Shown piece by piece: positions 12,201-22,535 of a stretch of 64,000 nt of DNA. The stretch spans positions 19,064,345 through 19,128,344 of the forward strand of contig NC_052482.1 in NCBI RefSeq assembly GCF_009730915.1. The letters run 5' to 3'. The position numbers and the translations under genes are program-made. Source of the stretch: Dioscorea cayenensis subsp. rotundata. Lineage: Eukaryota; Streptophyta; Magnoliopsida; Dioscoreales; Dioscoreaceae. Within the stretch, counting starts at the first letter, position 1; the number at the start of each line of letters is the position of its first letter. Below the pieces are notes generated by a model. The model searched no databases. It was not told where the DNA came from and saw nothing but the letters and a program-made list of their open reading frames with translations.

Positions 12201-13738
12201 TCAGGACTCAGCAGGGATCATAAACCATGTCAGGAATAGCAAAACAAGTCCACTCCATAATAGAAGCTATTGTGAGGTCTGAGAAGCTTGAAGGTCCTTG
12301 CCAAAATAAGTTTCCTAACCAGTCAGGAACAGAAAACAAGGAAAATTCTGAGAGGAGGAAAGAGCAGAACTACACGCATAATGCGGCAGCCAGTCAATTA
12401 AATCAATCCTTAAGTAGTTCAGATTATAGTATGCCAAGTTTTTCATGGCATACCTCTGAACAATGATGAAATCAGCTGACTCTAAAACTGTCATCAACTG
12501 CAACTATGAAAATCAGAGGATGGAAGCAGTGCCTATGTTAATGATCATTCAACAAACCAAGATGCTATTTGTTCTCTATCTTTAAAAGGTAACTTCCTTA
12601 TTATTTCTAACCTATGGGATCATATTTTAGTGGGAGGTTGAGTCATTTTAACAATTAACCATATGTTAAAAGAAAAGTTTGAACACACCATCAGTCACTA
12701 TTTGGAACTATGTTGCTGCATGCTAACTTGAACGCCTTTTCATTTGCAGCTGCTAATGTCGCTTCTCGGTGGCTGGATTTGCTTCAGCAGGATATCAAAG
12801 GACGTCTGGCTGGTAAAATTCTCTTTCAATGTGTTGAATATGGAATGCACCTGCCATCACAAGATATTGATGCCTTTGCTTTTGTTATTGCAGCACTGCG
12901 ACGTAGTAAGAAGAGGTAAGAAATGTGACTAGAGATTGAATTGCCTTACGTATTGTCAACTGGGAATCTCTTCAAACCAAGAAAATAGGCCTGCTTTGGA
13001 GCAATCCTCTGAGGCAGGGATTCTAAAGACAACAGTTCACAATATGCATGTGAAATCGATGGAAATCACTTTTGGTCAAATGGATAAAAGCCCTCACTGA
13101 GAGAAATATCTTGTGAGTACTCCACATTCCTTGATTTTATCATTTGTGTCGTGAATTACTTGCCATTTTAACAAATCTTGGTGCTTCTCTGTTGAATTCT
13201 GCACAAAAATTACTATGGATATTTGTCTTAGGTGAAGTTCAATCCGGGTTGAACTCTAGCTAATTGGTAAATTAGCCTGCTAAATATGTTTCGTCCAACA
13301 GTATCTCTATGGTTATAGTTAGCTGGTCGCTTTGTATCAGGAGAACTGGTTGAGACAAGTCCAAGAAATGCAATCACATTGTGATGAAAAGGCCTGAAAT
13401 ATGCCAGTCCTGATGGTATCAAACCATCTCGACCCTTTGATAGATTCCAGGTTAGGATTCAAAACCCCTTTCTTCCTTGTTCTTGCATATACTACTATAG
13501 CATATCCTCTACACACCGTAGTAGTTCTCACGAGCGATAATGAGTTCTATTTTTGTCTTGTCATTTGATCATACATGTTTCCCAACAATCTAACAATCAG
13601 AATGCATTGTTTCTCCATTGTCACTAGAATGAAGAAGCCTGATGCTCTAGAGCGTGAATGTGCAGTAAGAGCAGCTGCAGCTTCAATCTACTCAACAAAG
13701 CAATCTTAACCATGACAGAAAATGTACAATGTTTCTGA
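9297..13738 (+). CDS. Conserved plant protein of unknown function, multi-exon; frame interrupted by indels
   Basis: I recognise this as a conserved plant family but know no function. Splicing fits well at the start: exon 1 is 9297-9332 (starting MADAAGGGSRPK), exon 2 is 9414-9492, and exon 3 is 11554 to about 12588. Exon 4 begins near 12751. An 81-bp intron at 12814-12894 joins GRLA to ALRRSKKR. Conserved blocks follow in order: RMWKEMKQNGFLSSSHGG, then INHVRNSKQVHSIIEA (spanning an extra A near 12252), WLDLLQQDIKGRLA, DGIKPSRPFDRF (about 13410-13450) and a C-terminal AVRAAAASIYST block ending near QCF. The protein is basic and polar with no signal peptide or membrane segment, so a nuclear or cytosolic location is likely. 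Between 12120 and 12260 and again near 12917-12975 and 13715 the frame shifts by single or double bases without nonsense substitutions. The 5' leader (about 9010-9296) has the C-rich, aaaaccctaa style of plant leaders. Internal exon borders after 12900 are uncertain. Confidence 0.7.
10781..11171. mobile_element. Stowaway-like MITE inside intron 2 of the 9.3-kb gene
   Basis: Left end near ctcctcccgcccatcctatt and right end aataggaccggagggag are imperfect inverted repeats. TA follows on the right (11172-11173) and TA precedes on the left (10779-10780). AT-rich and non-coding. It lies in the long intron between 9492 and 11554, so it would be spliced out. Confidence 0.6.
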
Positions 13739-14032
13739 ACTGATTTTTAATCCAAAAATTTTCTTTTCTTATAATTATGAAAAACTCTCCATTCTCACTC
13801 ACTTCTTGTTTGCTTGCTCTGTGATTGTATAGAACAATCTTCTCACCCCTGTTGTCTCAATTATTTTTCGTGTTAAATTGTTTCCCTTTTTCAATGTATC
13901 AACAGTCTTGGATTCTCTTGTTTACCAACTCATTCATATATTGAATTTGTTGAGGGTTTGTACTCGAAACTTCTCCACTAGTTCATAGAGGTTTCTTGTG
14001 ATCATTTTATATGCTCGCGCACACACACAGAT

Positions 14033-14054
14033 ATATATATATATATATATATAT
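14033..14054. repeat. TA microsatellite between the first two genes
   Basis: A ta run follows acacacacaga. It lies between the end of the unknown gene and the cupin promoter. Similar TA runs occur near 10205, 10715, 21090, 32925 and 33075. Confidence 0.85.
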
Positions 14055-14147
14055 AGAAAATGAGAAATTGTTCGTCCACTATATTTTTATAAAAATAATA
14101 ATATTTTTATAAAAATAAATAAATAACCAATAAAAACATCTCCCCAA

Positions 14148-14153
14148 CACGTG
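14148..14153 (+). promoter_or_regulatory. G-box / ABRE-like core CACGTG upstream of the cupin gene
   Basis: The palindrome CACGTG in the context caacacgtgtac lies about 230 bp before the cupin start codon. G-boxes of this type bind bZIP factors, including ABA-response factors active in seeds. The combination with the RY motif 120 bp further down is typical of seed storage promoters. Function is inferred from position. Confidence 0.45.
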
Positions 14154-14270
14154 TACGCCAAAAATACAACTACGAGACAAAACGAACGGCAAGGATCTCT
14201 GCAGATACCTAAAGAGCACAGTAACCAACCCAGTCTTCATACGTCGGCCACGTAAAACCCCCAACCATGC

Positions 14271-14282
14271 CATGCATGCATG
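14271..14282 (+). promoter_or_regulatory. RY repeat (CATGCATGCATG) upstream of the cupin gene
   Basis: Two overlapping CATGCATG motifs lie about 100 bp before the ATG at 14381. RY elements are bound by B3 factors of the ABI3/FUS3/LEC2 type and drive seed-specific expression of storage protein genes. The downstream gene is a vicilin-like cupin, so motif and gene agree. Confidence 0.6.
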
Positions 14283-14380
14283 ACACTTATTCCAACCTCT
14301 CCTCGTGTACTCTTCTCCTCTCTTCTTTTATCCCATACATATCCACACATCCAAAGAAACATTGAGACACAGAGAGAGAA

Positions 14381-15940
14381 ATGGATCATCAGAGAATTCT
14401 TGTAGTGATGATGCTAATGGCCATGGTCTTAGCCATGGCAGACAAAGAGAAAGGAGGAGATGAGAGCAGAGAGGTTGTTCATGCTTAAGGATTCTAAACA
14501 GGTAGTGAAAAACAGAGGCCGGTGAGGTGAAAGTTATCTCAGGACCAAAACTAGACAGAGATATGCCCAATATGCACATTGGTTTCATCTCCATGGAACC
14601 AAACTCACTCTTCATCCCTCAATACATTGATGCCAATCTCATCTTCTTTGTCCGCAGAGGTACTGATACTGTTACTTTTGAATCTCCATGTGATTTTTTT
14701 CTGAGTTCTTTGATTTGTGTGAAATGGTAGGGGAAGTGAAGATGGGATGGATTTATAAAGATGAGTATGTGGAGAAGAAGCTTAAGATGGGAGATGTTAA
14801 CTTTATACCTGCTGGTTCAGCTTTCTATATGGTTAACACTGGCATTGGACAGCGTTTACAGATTATCTGCAGCATTGATGCTTCTCAAACCATTGGCTCC
14901 AGCTCTTACCATGTTAATCAAGCTCACTGTTTTGCTTCTTCTTCATTCTCACACAATTGTTTGATTTCTAATATGTTCTCTTGTTTTTCCAGCCTTTTTA
15001 CATTGCTGGAGGAATTAATCCATCCTCTGTTTTGTTCGGATTTGACATGGGCACTCTTACTACTGCACTCAATGTAAAGCTACAGAACTGATTAGAAAGA
15101 AGTTTTGAATTTAATCAATCTTTGATGTTGAATTTATGTATGTGTACATAGGCTACAGCTGAGGAAATAGGGAAGGTGATGACAAGCAGAACAGATGGTG
15201 CCATAGTGTTTATAGATGGAAAAGAAGCTGAGCCACCAGCTAAGTTCATGAAGAGGAAGCTGAAGGAGATGAGTGGAAGAAGAGATGGTGATGTTGATGT
15301 TGAAGATGGAGAAGAGATTGATGATGGTGGAGTTTGGACATGGAGGAAGATGTTAAGCTCATTGTTGAAAACTAGGAAAGGCAAAGCAAAAGGTCCAGTT
15401 AGAGCACCAGATTCATACAACTTGTATGACAGTGCACCAGACTTCAAGAACAAGTATGGATGGAGTTTGGCATTGGATGAGAATGAATATGAACCATTGA
15501 AACACTCTGATTTTGGAGTATACTTGGTGAATCTCACTGGAGGGACAATGCTTGCACCACATGTTAATCCCAGAGCAACGGAGTTTGGGGTGGTGCTAGG
15601 AGGAGAAGGGAGGGTGCAGGTGGTGTTTCCGAATGGGACGATGGCGATGAATGAGGAGGTGTCAGAAGGAGATGTTTTTGGGTGCCTAGGTACTTCCCTT
15701 TTTGCCACATTGCTTCAAGGAGTGGGCCAATGGAGTTCTTTGGATTCACTACGGCTGCGAGGAGGAACTGGCCGCAGTTCTTGGCTGGGGGCGAGGTCGC
15801 TGTTGAAGACAATGATGGGGCCGGAGTTGGCAGCAGGGTTTGGAGTGAATCAGACTAGGTTGAGGAGGATGGTGGAAGCTCAGAAGGAGGAATTGTTTCT
15901 ACCTACATGGCCTGTTAAGGAGGAGTTCATGAGTGCGTAG
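14381..15940 (+). CDS. Vicilin-like seed storage protein (bicupin), At2g28490-like; four exons
   Basis: A secreted, vacuole-type globulin of the vicilin-like cupin family, probably a seed protein. The start at 14381 gives a signal peptide (MDHQRILVVMMLMAMVLAMA). Exons: 14381-14659, 14731-14912, 14993-15073, 15152-15940, all with GT-AG borders and matching phases. The N-terminal cupin is visible in MHIGFISMEPNSLFIPQYID, EVKMGWIYKDEYVEKKL and GDVNFIPAGSAFYMVNTG. The C-terminal cupin is visible in PDSYNLYDSAPDFKNKYGWS, GVYLVNLTGGTMLAPHVNP and EFGVVLGGEGRVQVVFPNGT. The expected length is about 442 residues, shorter than some homologues. Four single-base frame breaks occur. One is an extra base near 14470 and one an extra A in A5 (14508-14512). 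A T is missing from T5 (15675-15679), and a G is extra in G5 (15787-15791). The last two cancel, so the normal C-terminus is kept. RY and G-box motifs upstream support seed expression. Confidence 0.85.

Positions 15941-15943
<3 letters not shown>

Positions 15944-15973
<30 letters not shown>
15944..15973 (+). repeat. GT dinucleotide microsatellite in the 3' UTR of the cupin gene
   Basis: A near-perfect run of gt units begins directly after the stop codon of the cupin gene. It lies in transcribed 3' UTR. Likely length-variable between individuals. Confidence 0.9.
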
Positions 15974-15975
<2 letters not shown>

Positions 15976-16709
15976 TGTTTAGTTTTGCTGGTTGATAGTG
16001 TTAGATTTGCTGCTTCTATGAACTCTATGTTGTTGTTTGTGCTGTTGCTAATGTCTATGTATTGTCATAATAAAAAATTCTTGCAGAAATCTTGGTTTGT
16101 TTGCCATTTTTTGATTGAAAGAATGTCAGGCTTTTGTTTCTGAAACTGAATGCTTTGGCTCTGAAATTGGTGCTCATTGAAGAAATTGTCTTGATATAAA
16201 GATTGCAAAACTGACCAAACATGAAACATGTTGCAGAAATCTTGACATGAAGCTCAACAACAGGGCCATTCAACTTGTGATATTTCATTATTGAAAGAAG
16301 TATATTGGCATTACAGGAATTGTACATTTTAACAGAAAAAATAGAATTTCAATTATTTCTGGAAACATTAATTATGGAACCTCTTCCATTTACAGGATTA
16401 CTGTAAGAATATCTGGTCTAGTTCATATCACTCCACCATGGCTGCTTGATTGTTGTGTTGATTGACATTGCTGAGCCTCCTTTGAATTCTTGAACGTTCT
16501 GTTACAACAGTGAAGTTTGAAGAATTCACAGATCATGAAATTTGTGCCCACAGATCAAAGCAATGTCACACAATTCTTCATTTGAATTCTTGAACATCAG
16601 AATACTATGAACTGTGTGAGCTAGGGCTTTGCCTTCTGAACAAATTTCACTGATTGCCAACGTGAAAAACTTATGTGCAGAGAGATACACAAATTTCTCA
16701 ATTTGGTGT

Positions 16710-18436
16710 TCATTCTTTGCATTCATCTCCTTGTATTGAATGAAAATGTTCATTTCCAGCCTTCAGTTGTTTTCCTGGTATCCTTTTGGGAACTACACCC
16801 CACTTCACTGCAGCTGCATACACTCCATAAGCATCCAGCAGTCTTCCTTGCCTTTCTAACTCACCAATCAAGACACTAAAAGAGAACTTGCCAGGAATTG
16901 TATCTTTCTCAAGCATAAGAATGAAAACATACATTGCATCATCAACTCTACCATCCCTACAGAGAACTCGGAGAACGACGTTGTATGTCAGCATTCTTGG
17001 AGAATAACCTTTCCCAATCATTTCGAGCAAATGATTGAAAGCTTGACTAACCTCTCCTTTCTCAGCAAGAGCTTGCACCATCAGGCAGTATGTGTAAGGG
17101 GATAGGGGATAACCCAATTCCATGATCTGCTCAAACAACTCCTTAGCTTCTTTGAGAGGTTCGTCATTTCTTGTAGATTTACGGCAAAGGCCCCTAAGGA
17201 GTGTGTTCATCACTCTTTCTGATGCTTGAAACCCTGCATTGTGCATTTTCATATAAGTCTGGAATGATACTGATATCAAACCAAATCTCAACAAGCCTTG
17301 AAGCAGAATGTTATAGCTGATGAAGTCTGGAGGGCAGCTTCTTCCTTCCATCTCCTTCAAAACCCGAATCCCTTCCAAAGGCCGGCCTTCTGTGCAATAC
17401 CCGCCGATAAGAGAATTATATGTGACAACATTCGGAACTAGACCCATTTCCAGAGCTTCATCAAGTAGCTCCCTCGCCTCATCTGATCTTCCAACCTTAC
17501 AAAATCCATCAATGACCAAAAGTGAATGAATATATATCCGGTCTCTTTGTAGACTTCTTGATCTTGTGCAATAGCTCAAGTGCTTCCTCCACTCTACCAA
17601 CATAACACAAACCTTGGATCAAACAATTATATGTTCGAACAGTTGGTTCGCAACCGATTCGCCTCATTATCTCAAAAAAATCTCGAAAGACATTGCCATT
17701 CTACCTCTCTTGCACAAACAAGTAATTAACTCAGTGAAAGTCACTACATTTGGCACAAAACCCCTTTCCATCATCTCATCCAAAGCTCGTTTTGCCTCAT
17801 CAGGCTCATTCTTCTTGCACAAACACTGAATCATCACTGAATAAGTCCATGAATCTGGAGAAACCCAAGAGATGGGAGCTCAGAGAACAAATTCACAGCA
17901 GAATCAAATTCCCTTGCCTTCACAAGAGCTGTGAGGATATCATTGTAATCCGAAACAGTCAAATCTCTATAATCACAATCCAACAGATCAAGAACCTTGA
18001 CACGCTCCTCAATGGGCAAGCTCATAACTTTTTTCACCAAATCACCAACATGCAACCTACTACTTCTCCTCCCACTATTCTCCACATCTAATAATCCATT
18101 AACCCTACACTCACCTGTTCCTCTTCCGTTTCCACATCAAAGTTAACAACTTTACTGGTGCTAACCTCATGAATTTCAGTTTTTGAAGTTTGAGGAGCAT
18201 CTAGGTCTTGTCTAGTGCATGATTTGTAGTTTGTGCTAAAAGTGGGAGCTTTCAGTGAGTGCTGTGCTTCTAGTGGAGAGAAATAGATGAGAAACAGGGG
18301 AATGAGTACCTTGCTGAGGTTCGGAGATGGGCAAACTCCTCCTCCTCCTCCTCTTTATCACAATTATGGATGATTTGCAGCATGGGAATGGGGATGAGGA
18401 GATCGAAAGATGAGAAGAAGAGGAGATGGAATGCAT
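16710..18436 (-). CDS. P-class pentatricopeptide repeat protein, organelle-targeted; frame interrupted by indels
   Basis: PPR proteins bind organelle RNA in sequence-specific fashion and affect its stability, splicing or translation. The clean C-terminal block (16710-17520) shows successive 35-residue repeats, for example LVIDGFCKVGRSDEARELLD, PNVVTYNSLIGGYCTEGR, PDFISYNILLQGLLRFG and RMLTYNVVLRVLCRDGRVDD. The upstream part continues in other frames with SPDSWTYSVMIQCLCKKNEP, VPNVVTFTELITCLCKRGRM and CEPTVRTYNCLIQGLC. There are no E or DYW domains, so it is P class. Frame changes sit in short runs: T3 coding (17861-17863, one short), T7 (17674-17680, one short), T4 (17518-17521, one long) and AAA (18129-18131, one short). 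The ATG at 18436 (MHSISSSSHLSISSS) opens a serine-rich presequence suited to plastid or mitochondrial import. The frame at 18236-18300 is unresolved. Intronless apart from this, as usual for PPR genes, about 575 residues. Confidence 0.8.
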
Positions 18437-18795
18437 GGAAGGAAGAGAGAGAGAAAGAGAGAGAGAAAGGGTTTGAGGTTTAGGGTGGGAAACATAGAGA
18501 CGTAGAAAGGATGGGGTTGGGATAAGAACACCGCTGGTAAGCACAAGAAGAGTAACAGAGTCTATGGAGAATTTTGGGCCAAATATTGTGTGGGCTTTAT
18601 GATAAGGCCTAAGAATTTGGGCCCTTTATTGGGCTAGTATGTTCATGGCCCAAGAAAATGCTTGAACTTTTCATCTATGAGACTTTTATGAAAGCTAAAC
18701 AAAGTCATTTAGAAAGATGTAGATAAATGAAATGTTTTTATTTTTATTTATTATTTATTTTTTATGAATAGAAATTGAATTTTTTTAATGAAATT

Positions 18796-20245
18796 TGTTA
18801 AGTCTGATGACGTAGGATTGACATTATATGACATAATGCCAGTGGTGACATACAGCAGAGGATGATGACGTAGATCGTGGTGACTCATCAAAGGAAAAGT
18901 ATGACTAGGATGATGATGTGGCAAAAGATGTTATCATGACATTTAATGGAGATCAAGGTGGAGATTTGATTAAGATCTATATTGAAGATTTTATAGATAT
19001 TTCTCTCAATACGATCATGTGATGATAAACTATTTTTGTAAAGTGCACGTCAGACTATGTGATCTTTTCTAGAAAGCAAGTTTTATTTTTCGATGTGATT
19101 ATCTCATCCCTTGTAAGATCCGGGATGATTATTCATATCTTTGATAGAGCTCCTTTTAGAAAGATCTATTTGAAGAGAGAGGAATATTCTATTATCTGCA
19201 AAAGAGTTCAAGATCACGAAGATTATTCGAGTCTATTCGAAGAAACAAAGATTTAGTTTGGTGTGAAGTTCATTCGAAGCACTAATAAACTAAATAAAGG
19301 TACATACCAAGGAGATCATCAAGACCATATTTAGCATTACTATATCGAAGGAAGATTCAAGAGCTCATATATGGTGCGGAACTATTCATGAAGACTAGTC
19401 ATATGAGGAGATTGATCGAAGATAGCATAAGATATGATTAGAGATTTCGAAGATCCGAGCATGGATGATTAAAGATCATGCTTAAAGATATTTAAGGCTA
19501 AACTTGGATGAAGATAAGATCAAGTTTAGTAACAATATTTCCATGAGTCAAACGAGATCATTTGGAAGACCAAACTTGGGCCAAAGTTTGGAAAGGAAGA
19601 TCGGGAGATCTTCGGTGGCTATCTTCGGTGGCTATCTTCGGTAGGATGGTCACGTGTGACTAGTGCAGCGTCCCTCGGGAGAGGAGACCTCCCAAGTGAT
19701 GTGAGGAAGCGAAGCGCTACAGCGTGAGGAGCTCGAGGTTGAGTCAGCTCTACAGGCGGATCGAAGGACACGGGAGGTTGAAGGTCGCAGATTCAAAGTG
19801 CATCGCTGAGAACTCAGTCATGTTCGATGGAGTGGGCCATGTTGCAGACTGGGTGTTGCAACATCTAACTTTCGGAAGGTGTCCAGGTTAGGAAGCCGCA
19901 GAGAATTCTAAAAAGAGATAACTTTGTAGACGTCGTGCGCTCATATAAGACATCTGCCCTCAAGATTTAGGGATGGAGCCAAACAAAGATGAGAGACTCT
20001 TGCTGAGAGTTAAGGTGTGTGGCAGTCGGGGCAATCTTGAGAGGATATTCTTTCGTATTGAGTGAGTAAGTGAGTGTTGTACTCCTGTTCTTATACCTCT
20101 TTTAGCTGGATTGCTTTCTCCCGGCTCTGGCCTCGACGATAAGCAAGGTTTTGCCAACTGGTTACTAATTTGCTTGTCTCCTTTATCTGCTTTTGATTGT
20201 GTGTGAGTGTTTATGCTTTGAGTGAGTTTTTGAGTAAACTTAACA
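18796..20245. mobile_element. Solo or truncated LTR, about 1450 bp
   Basis: Begins TGTTAAGT and ends ACTTAACA, an exact 8-bp inverted terminal repeat with the TG...CA ends of retrotransposon LTRs. The interior is purine-rich with repeated gatgatgacgt-like blocks early on. It has a promoter-like stretch with catataaga near 19945 and a T/G-rich 3' part, as in long LTRs of SIRE/Maximus-type copia elements; this clade assignment is a guess. No primer-binding site follows and no polypurine tract precedes. The flanking five bases (aaatt and cttca) do not match, so it is either a solo LTR with decayed target duplication or a leftover of a deleted element. Confidence 0.6.
19609..19648 (+). repeat. 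13-bp tandem repeat, three units, inside the LTR
   Basis: The unit tcttcggtggcta is present two full times plus a partial third. A short slippage repeat within the solo LTR. Confidence 0.8.
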
Positions 20246-22535
20246 CTTCACACCCCCACCGGAACCATCAAAATTATTAGATATTTAAATTTCCTATAAT
20301 CGATTTTAATCAAGCAATCATGTGTTTTTCGTTAAAAATGAAAACTCATATTTTCATATTTAAAATATAGTGTGACATTTAGTTGTTGTTGATTTAATAA
20401 AATTGTTGTTACTTTGAACCACTTTGAAAAAGTCTTCATTGTCCATATTTTCTAGTGTTTGTTTTGAGTATTTGATAACCAAAAATTTGAAGTATATCAC
20501 AACATATTTTTTTCATTCATTTATTTTGCAAATAGGGTAGAACTATATTATAAAAAGGTGATTACAACACAATTTTATATATTTTATATATCTCATAATA
20601 CAAAAATTTTATCAAATCACAACAAAGAAAACAAAAACCAAAGAAAAACATCTTTTGTTAGAATAAAATTTTTTGTGATGTCTACTAAACATTGAAGATA
20701 AAGAGGTACAAGCACTTTGTACTGTAACTCAATTACTTGTATAGTATTATTTTATTTATGCTGTTTTTATTTGTACTGTAACTCAATTACTTGTATAGTA
20801 TTATTTTACTTATGCTGTTTTTATTTGTAAATCAAATGAACTCTTAATAAATATCTATAAAAGAATAGTTTTAATATTTTGATTGATATTTTTTAAAAAT
20901 AGTTTTTCAAAAACATATTTTTAAACATATACATACCCTTTTATTAAGACAGGGTATGGACTATGATATAAAAACCAATAGTATAAGATATTTTTAGATT
21001 AAAAGTGAAAAAATGGTTAATTTTTAAATTTTTTATATCCTATATTAAATGATATATATTTAAATAAAAATTTTCATACATGTTAATGATATATATATAT
21101 ATATATTATATATAGAGAGAGAGAGATTAATATATATTTAATTTAATTAATTGATGGTAGGTTATTATTTCTAATAATTCAAGCATGTGCTAGCACAGTG
21201 TATTCCTTTTGTTTGACATCATTTCTAAACATGAACACTTAAGCATGACTTCATTCTCAATTGCTCCACTCTTTAATAAATAAAAACTAAAAATCCTTGC
21301 CACCTTAATAATTCAAGAGGTATTAAACTAGTCTCATTATTTGAACTCTAAACCTCCGAAGCCTCTTGATTACATAAAGATAGACAAAAAGCATTTGAGA
21401 GACATTATTGATAGCTCTTCATTAGCTTGGTGCATTCTTATATTTCTATATATATATATATACATTCATAAATCTTAACATTTGTGTGTTTGTGTGTTCT
21501 GTAGAGCACTCTCTGCTTTTTTTGTTTTTCTTTTCTTTAAAAGCTGTGATGCATCTTATTCTGTCTCATGATAAAAGTGGTACTGTCTTCTCATCTTATA
21601 GTCCTACACCCACTCAAGACAACCACTTTCCCTTTCTTTTTCTCCTTTTTCCATGCTCTTCCCATCCTTACTCTCTTTGAATCATGCCTTGTTCTTCATC
21701 CATTTCTCATCAAAAAGCATACAGTTGTATGGGAAGCATTAAATCATTCTAAATCCATGGGAAACAGTGATATCTGTTTCTTTCTTTAATTATCTGTCCT
21801 GCTTTGTCTGCATGTTGTCTCAGAATGGAGTAAGATATATATATAAATTACAGGTAGATTTATCTGCATTTATTTCTGAAACCAGTTTTGAGTTTTGACA
21901 GTGCTGGGAGCATCTGAACTTTTGAATGAATAAACAAAAGCAAGATGCCAATGCTGTTGCTGCCTTCTGTTAAATTTCCTTGAATAAAGAAGCCATGCAA
22001 CTCTTCTTTCCTTTTTCCTCCAGAGAAAGAGTAGTTGGACCCCATGTGCACTAGTCAAGCCAACAACCATCTGAGATATTGTTAATTCTGTAATCCATAT
22101 GAAGCTCCTCAAAGTGTACCATTTTATATTTATCCTCTTGAGAAGATTCTTCTTCAAAAGAATAGATGTGTGTATGGCCTTCATGAGGTTTCACTACCTT
22201 CCAAGCTTGTTTTGATTTGGTTCCCTTACAAAACAGAAACAAACAATGGTCCATGTGGTTGATGACCATCCCACTGATTGAATTTTAATTGAATTCATAC
22301 TCATTACTCCATGAATTGACTTTGATTCAAATGGCATGCACTTGATGTATAGATAGATAAGTGTTGTTCCTTTCTATTTGAACTGCCATGAAACAAAAAT
22401 ACACAGAAAAACAAAAGTACACACACACAAAACCAATTCATAATAGAGAACAACTCTTCTCAGATACTACATACATAACTTTTAAACTTCTAAGCAGATT
22501 GAACATGGAAAATGTGATGTCAGTTTCAGTAAAAC
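20246..22535. other. Intergenic DNA with AT-rich repeats, no gene seen
   Basis: Contains a 54-bp tandem duplication (20720-20827), a TA microsatellite followed by a GA run (about 21090-21125) and short open frames without family resemblance. The part 21480-22270 is less AT-rich and might be transcribed downstream sequence of the receptor kinase gene, but I see no conserved protein or structural RNA. Confidence 0.5.
20720..20827 (+). repeat. 54-bp direct tandem duplication, two copies
   Basis: The unit starting tactgtaactcaattacttg is present at 20720-20773 and 20774-20827 with one visible mismatch (ttat versus ttac). The near-identity suggests a recent duplication. Confidence 0.95.

Noticed and set aside
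15115-15708. 197-codon open frame antisense to the cupin gene
   Set aside because: Shadow of exon 4; Ser/Pro-rich product without family resemblance.
18258-18300. A 40-bp GT-AG stretch in the PPR N-terminus taken as an intron
   Set aside because: Too short for a plant intron; the frame change is better explained by a small indel.
21486-22270. Short open frames and hairpin-like text that might be a microRNA precursor
   Set aside because: No known plant microRNA sequence recognised and no long stem found by eye; small RNA data would be needed.
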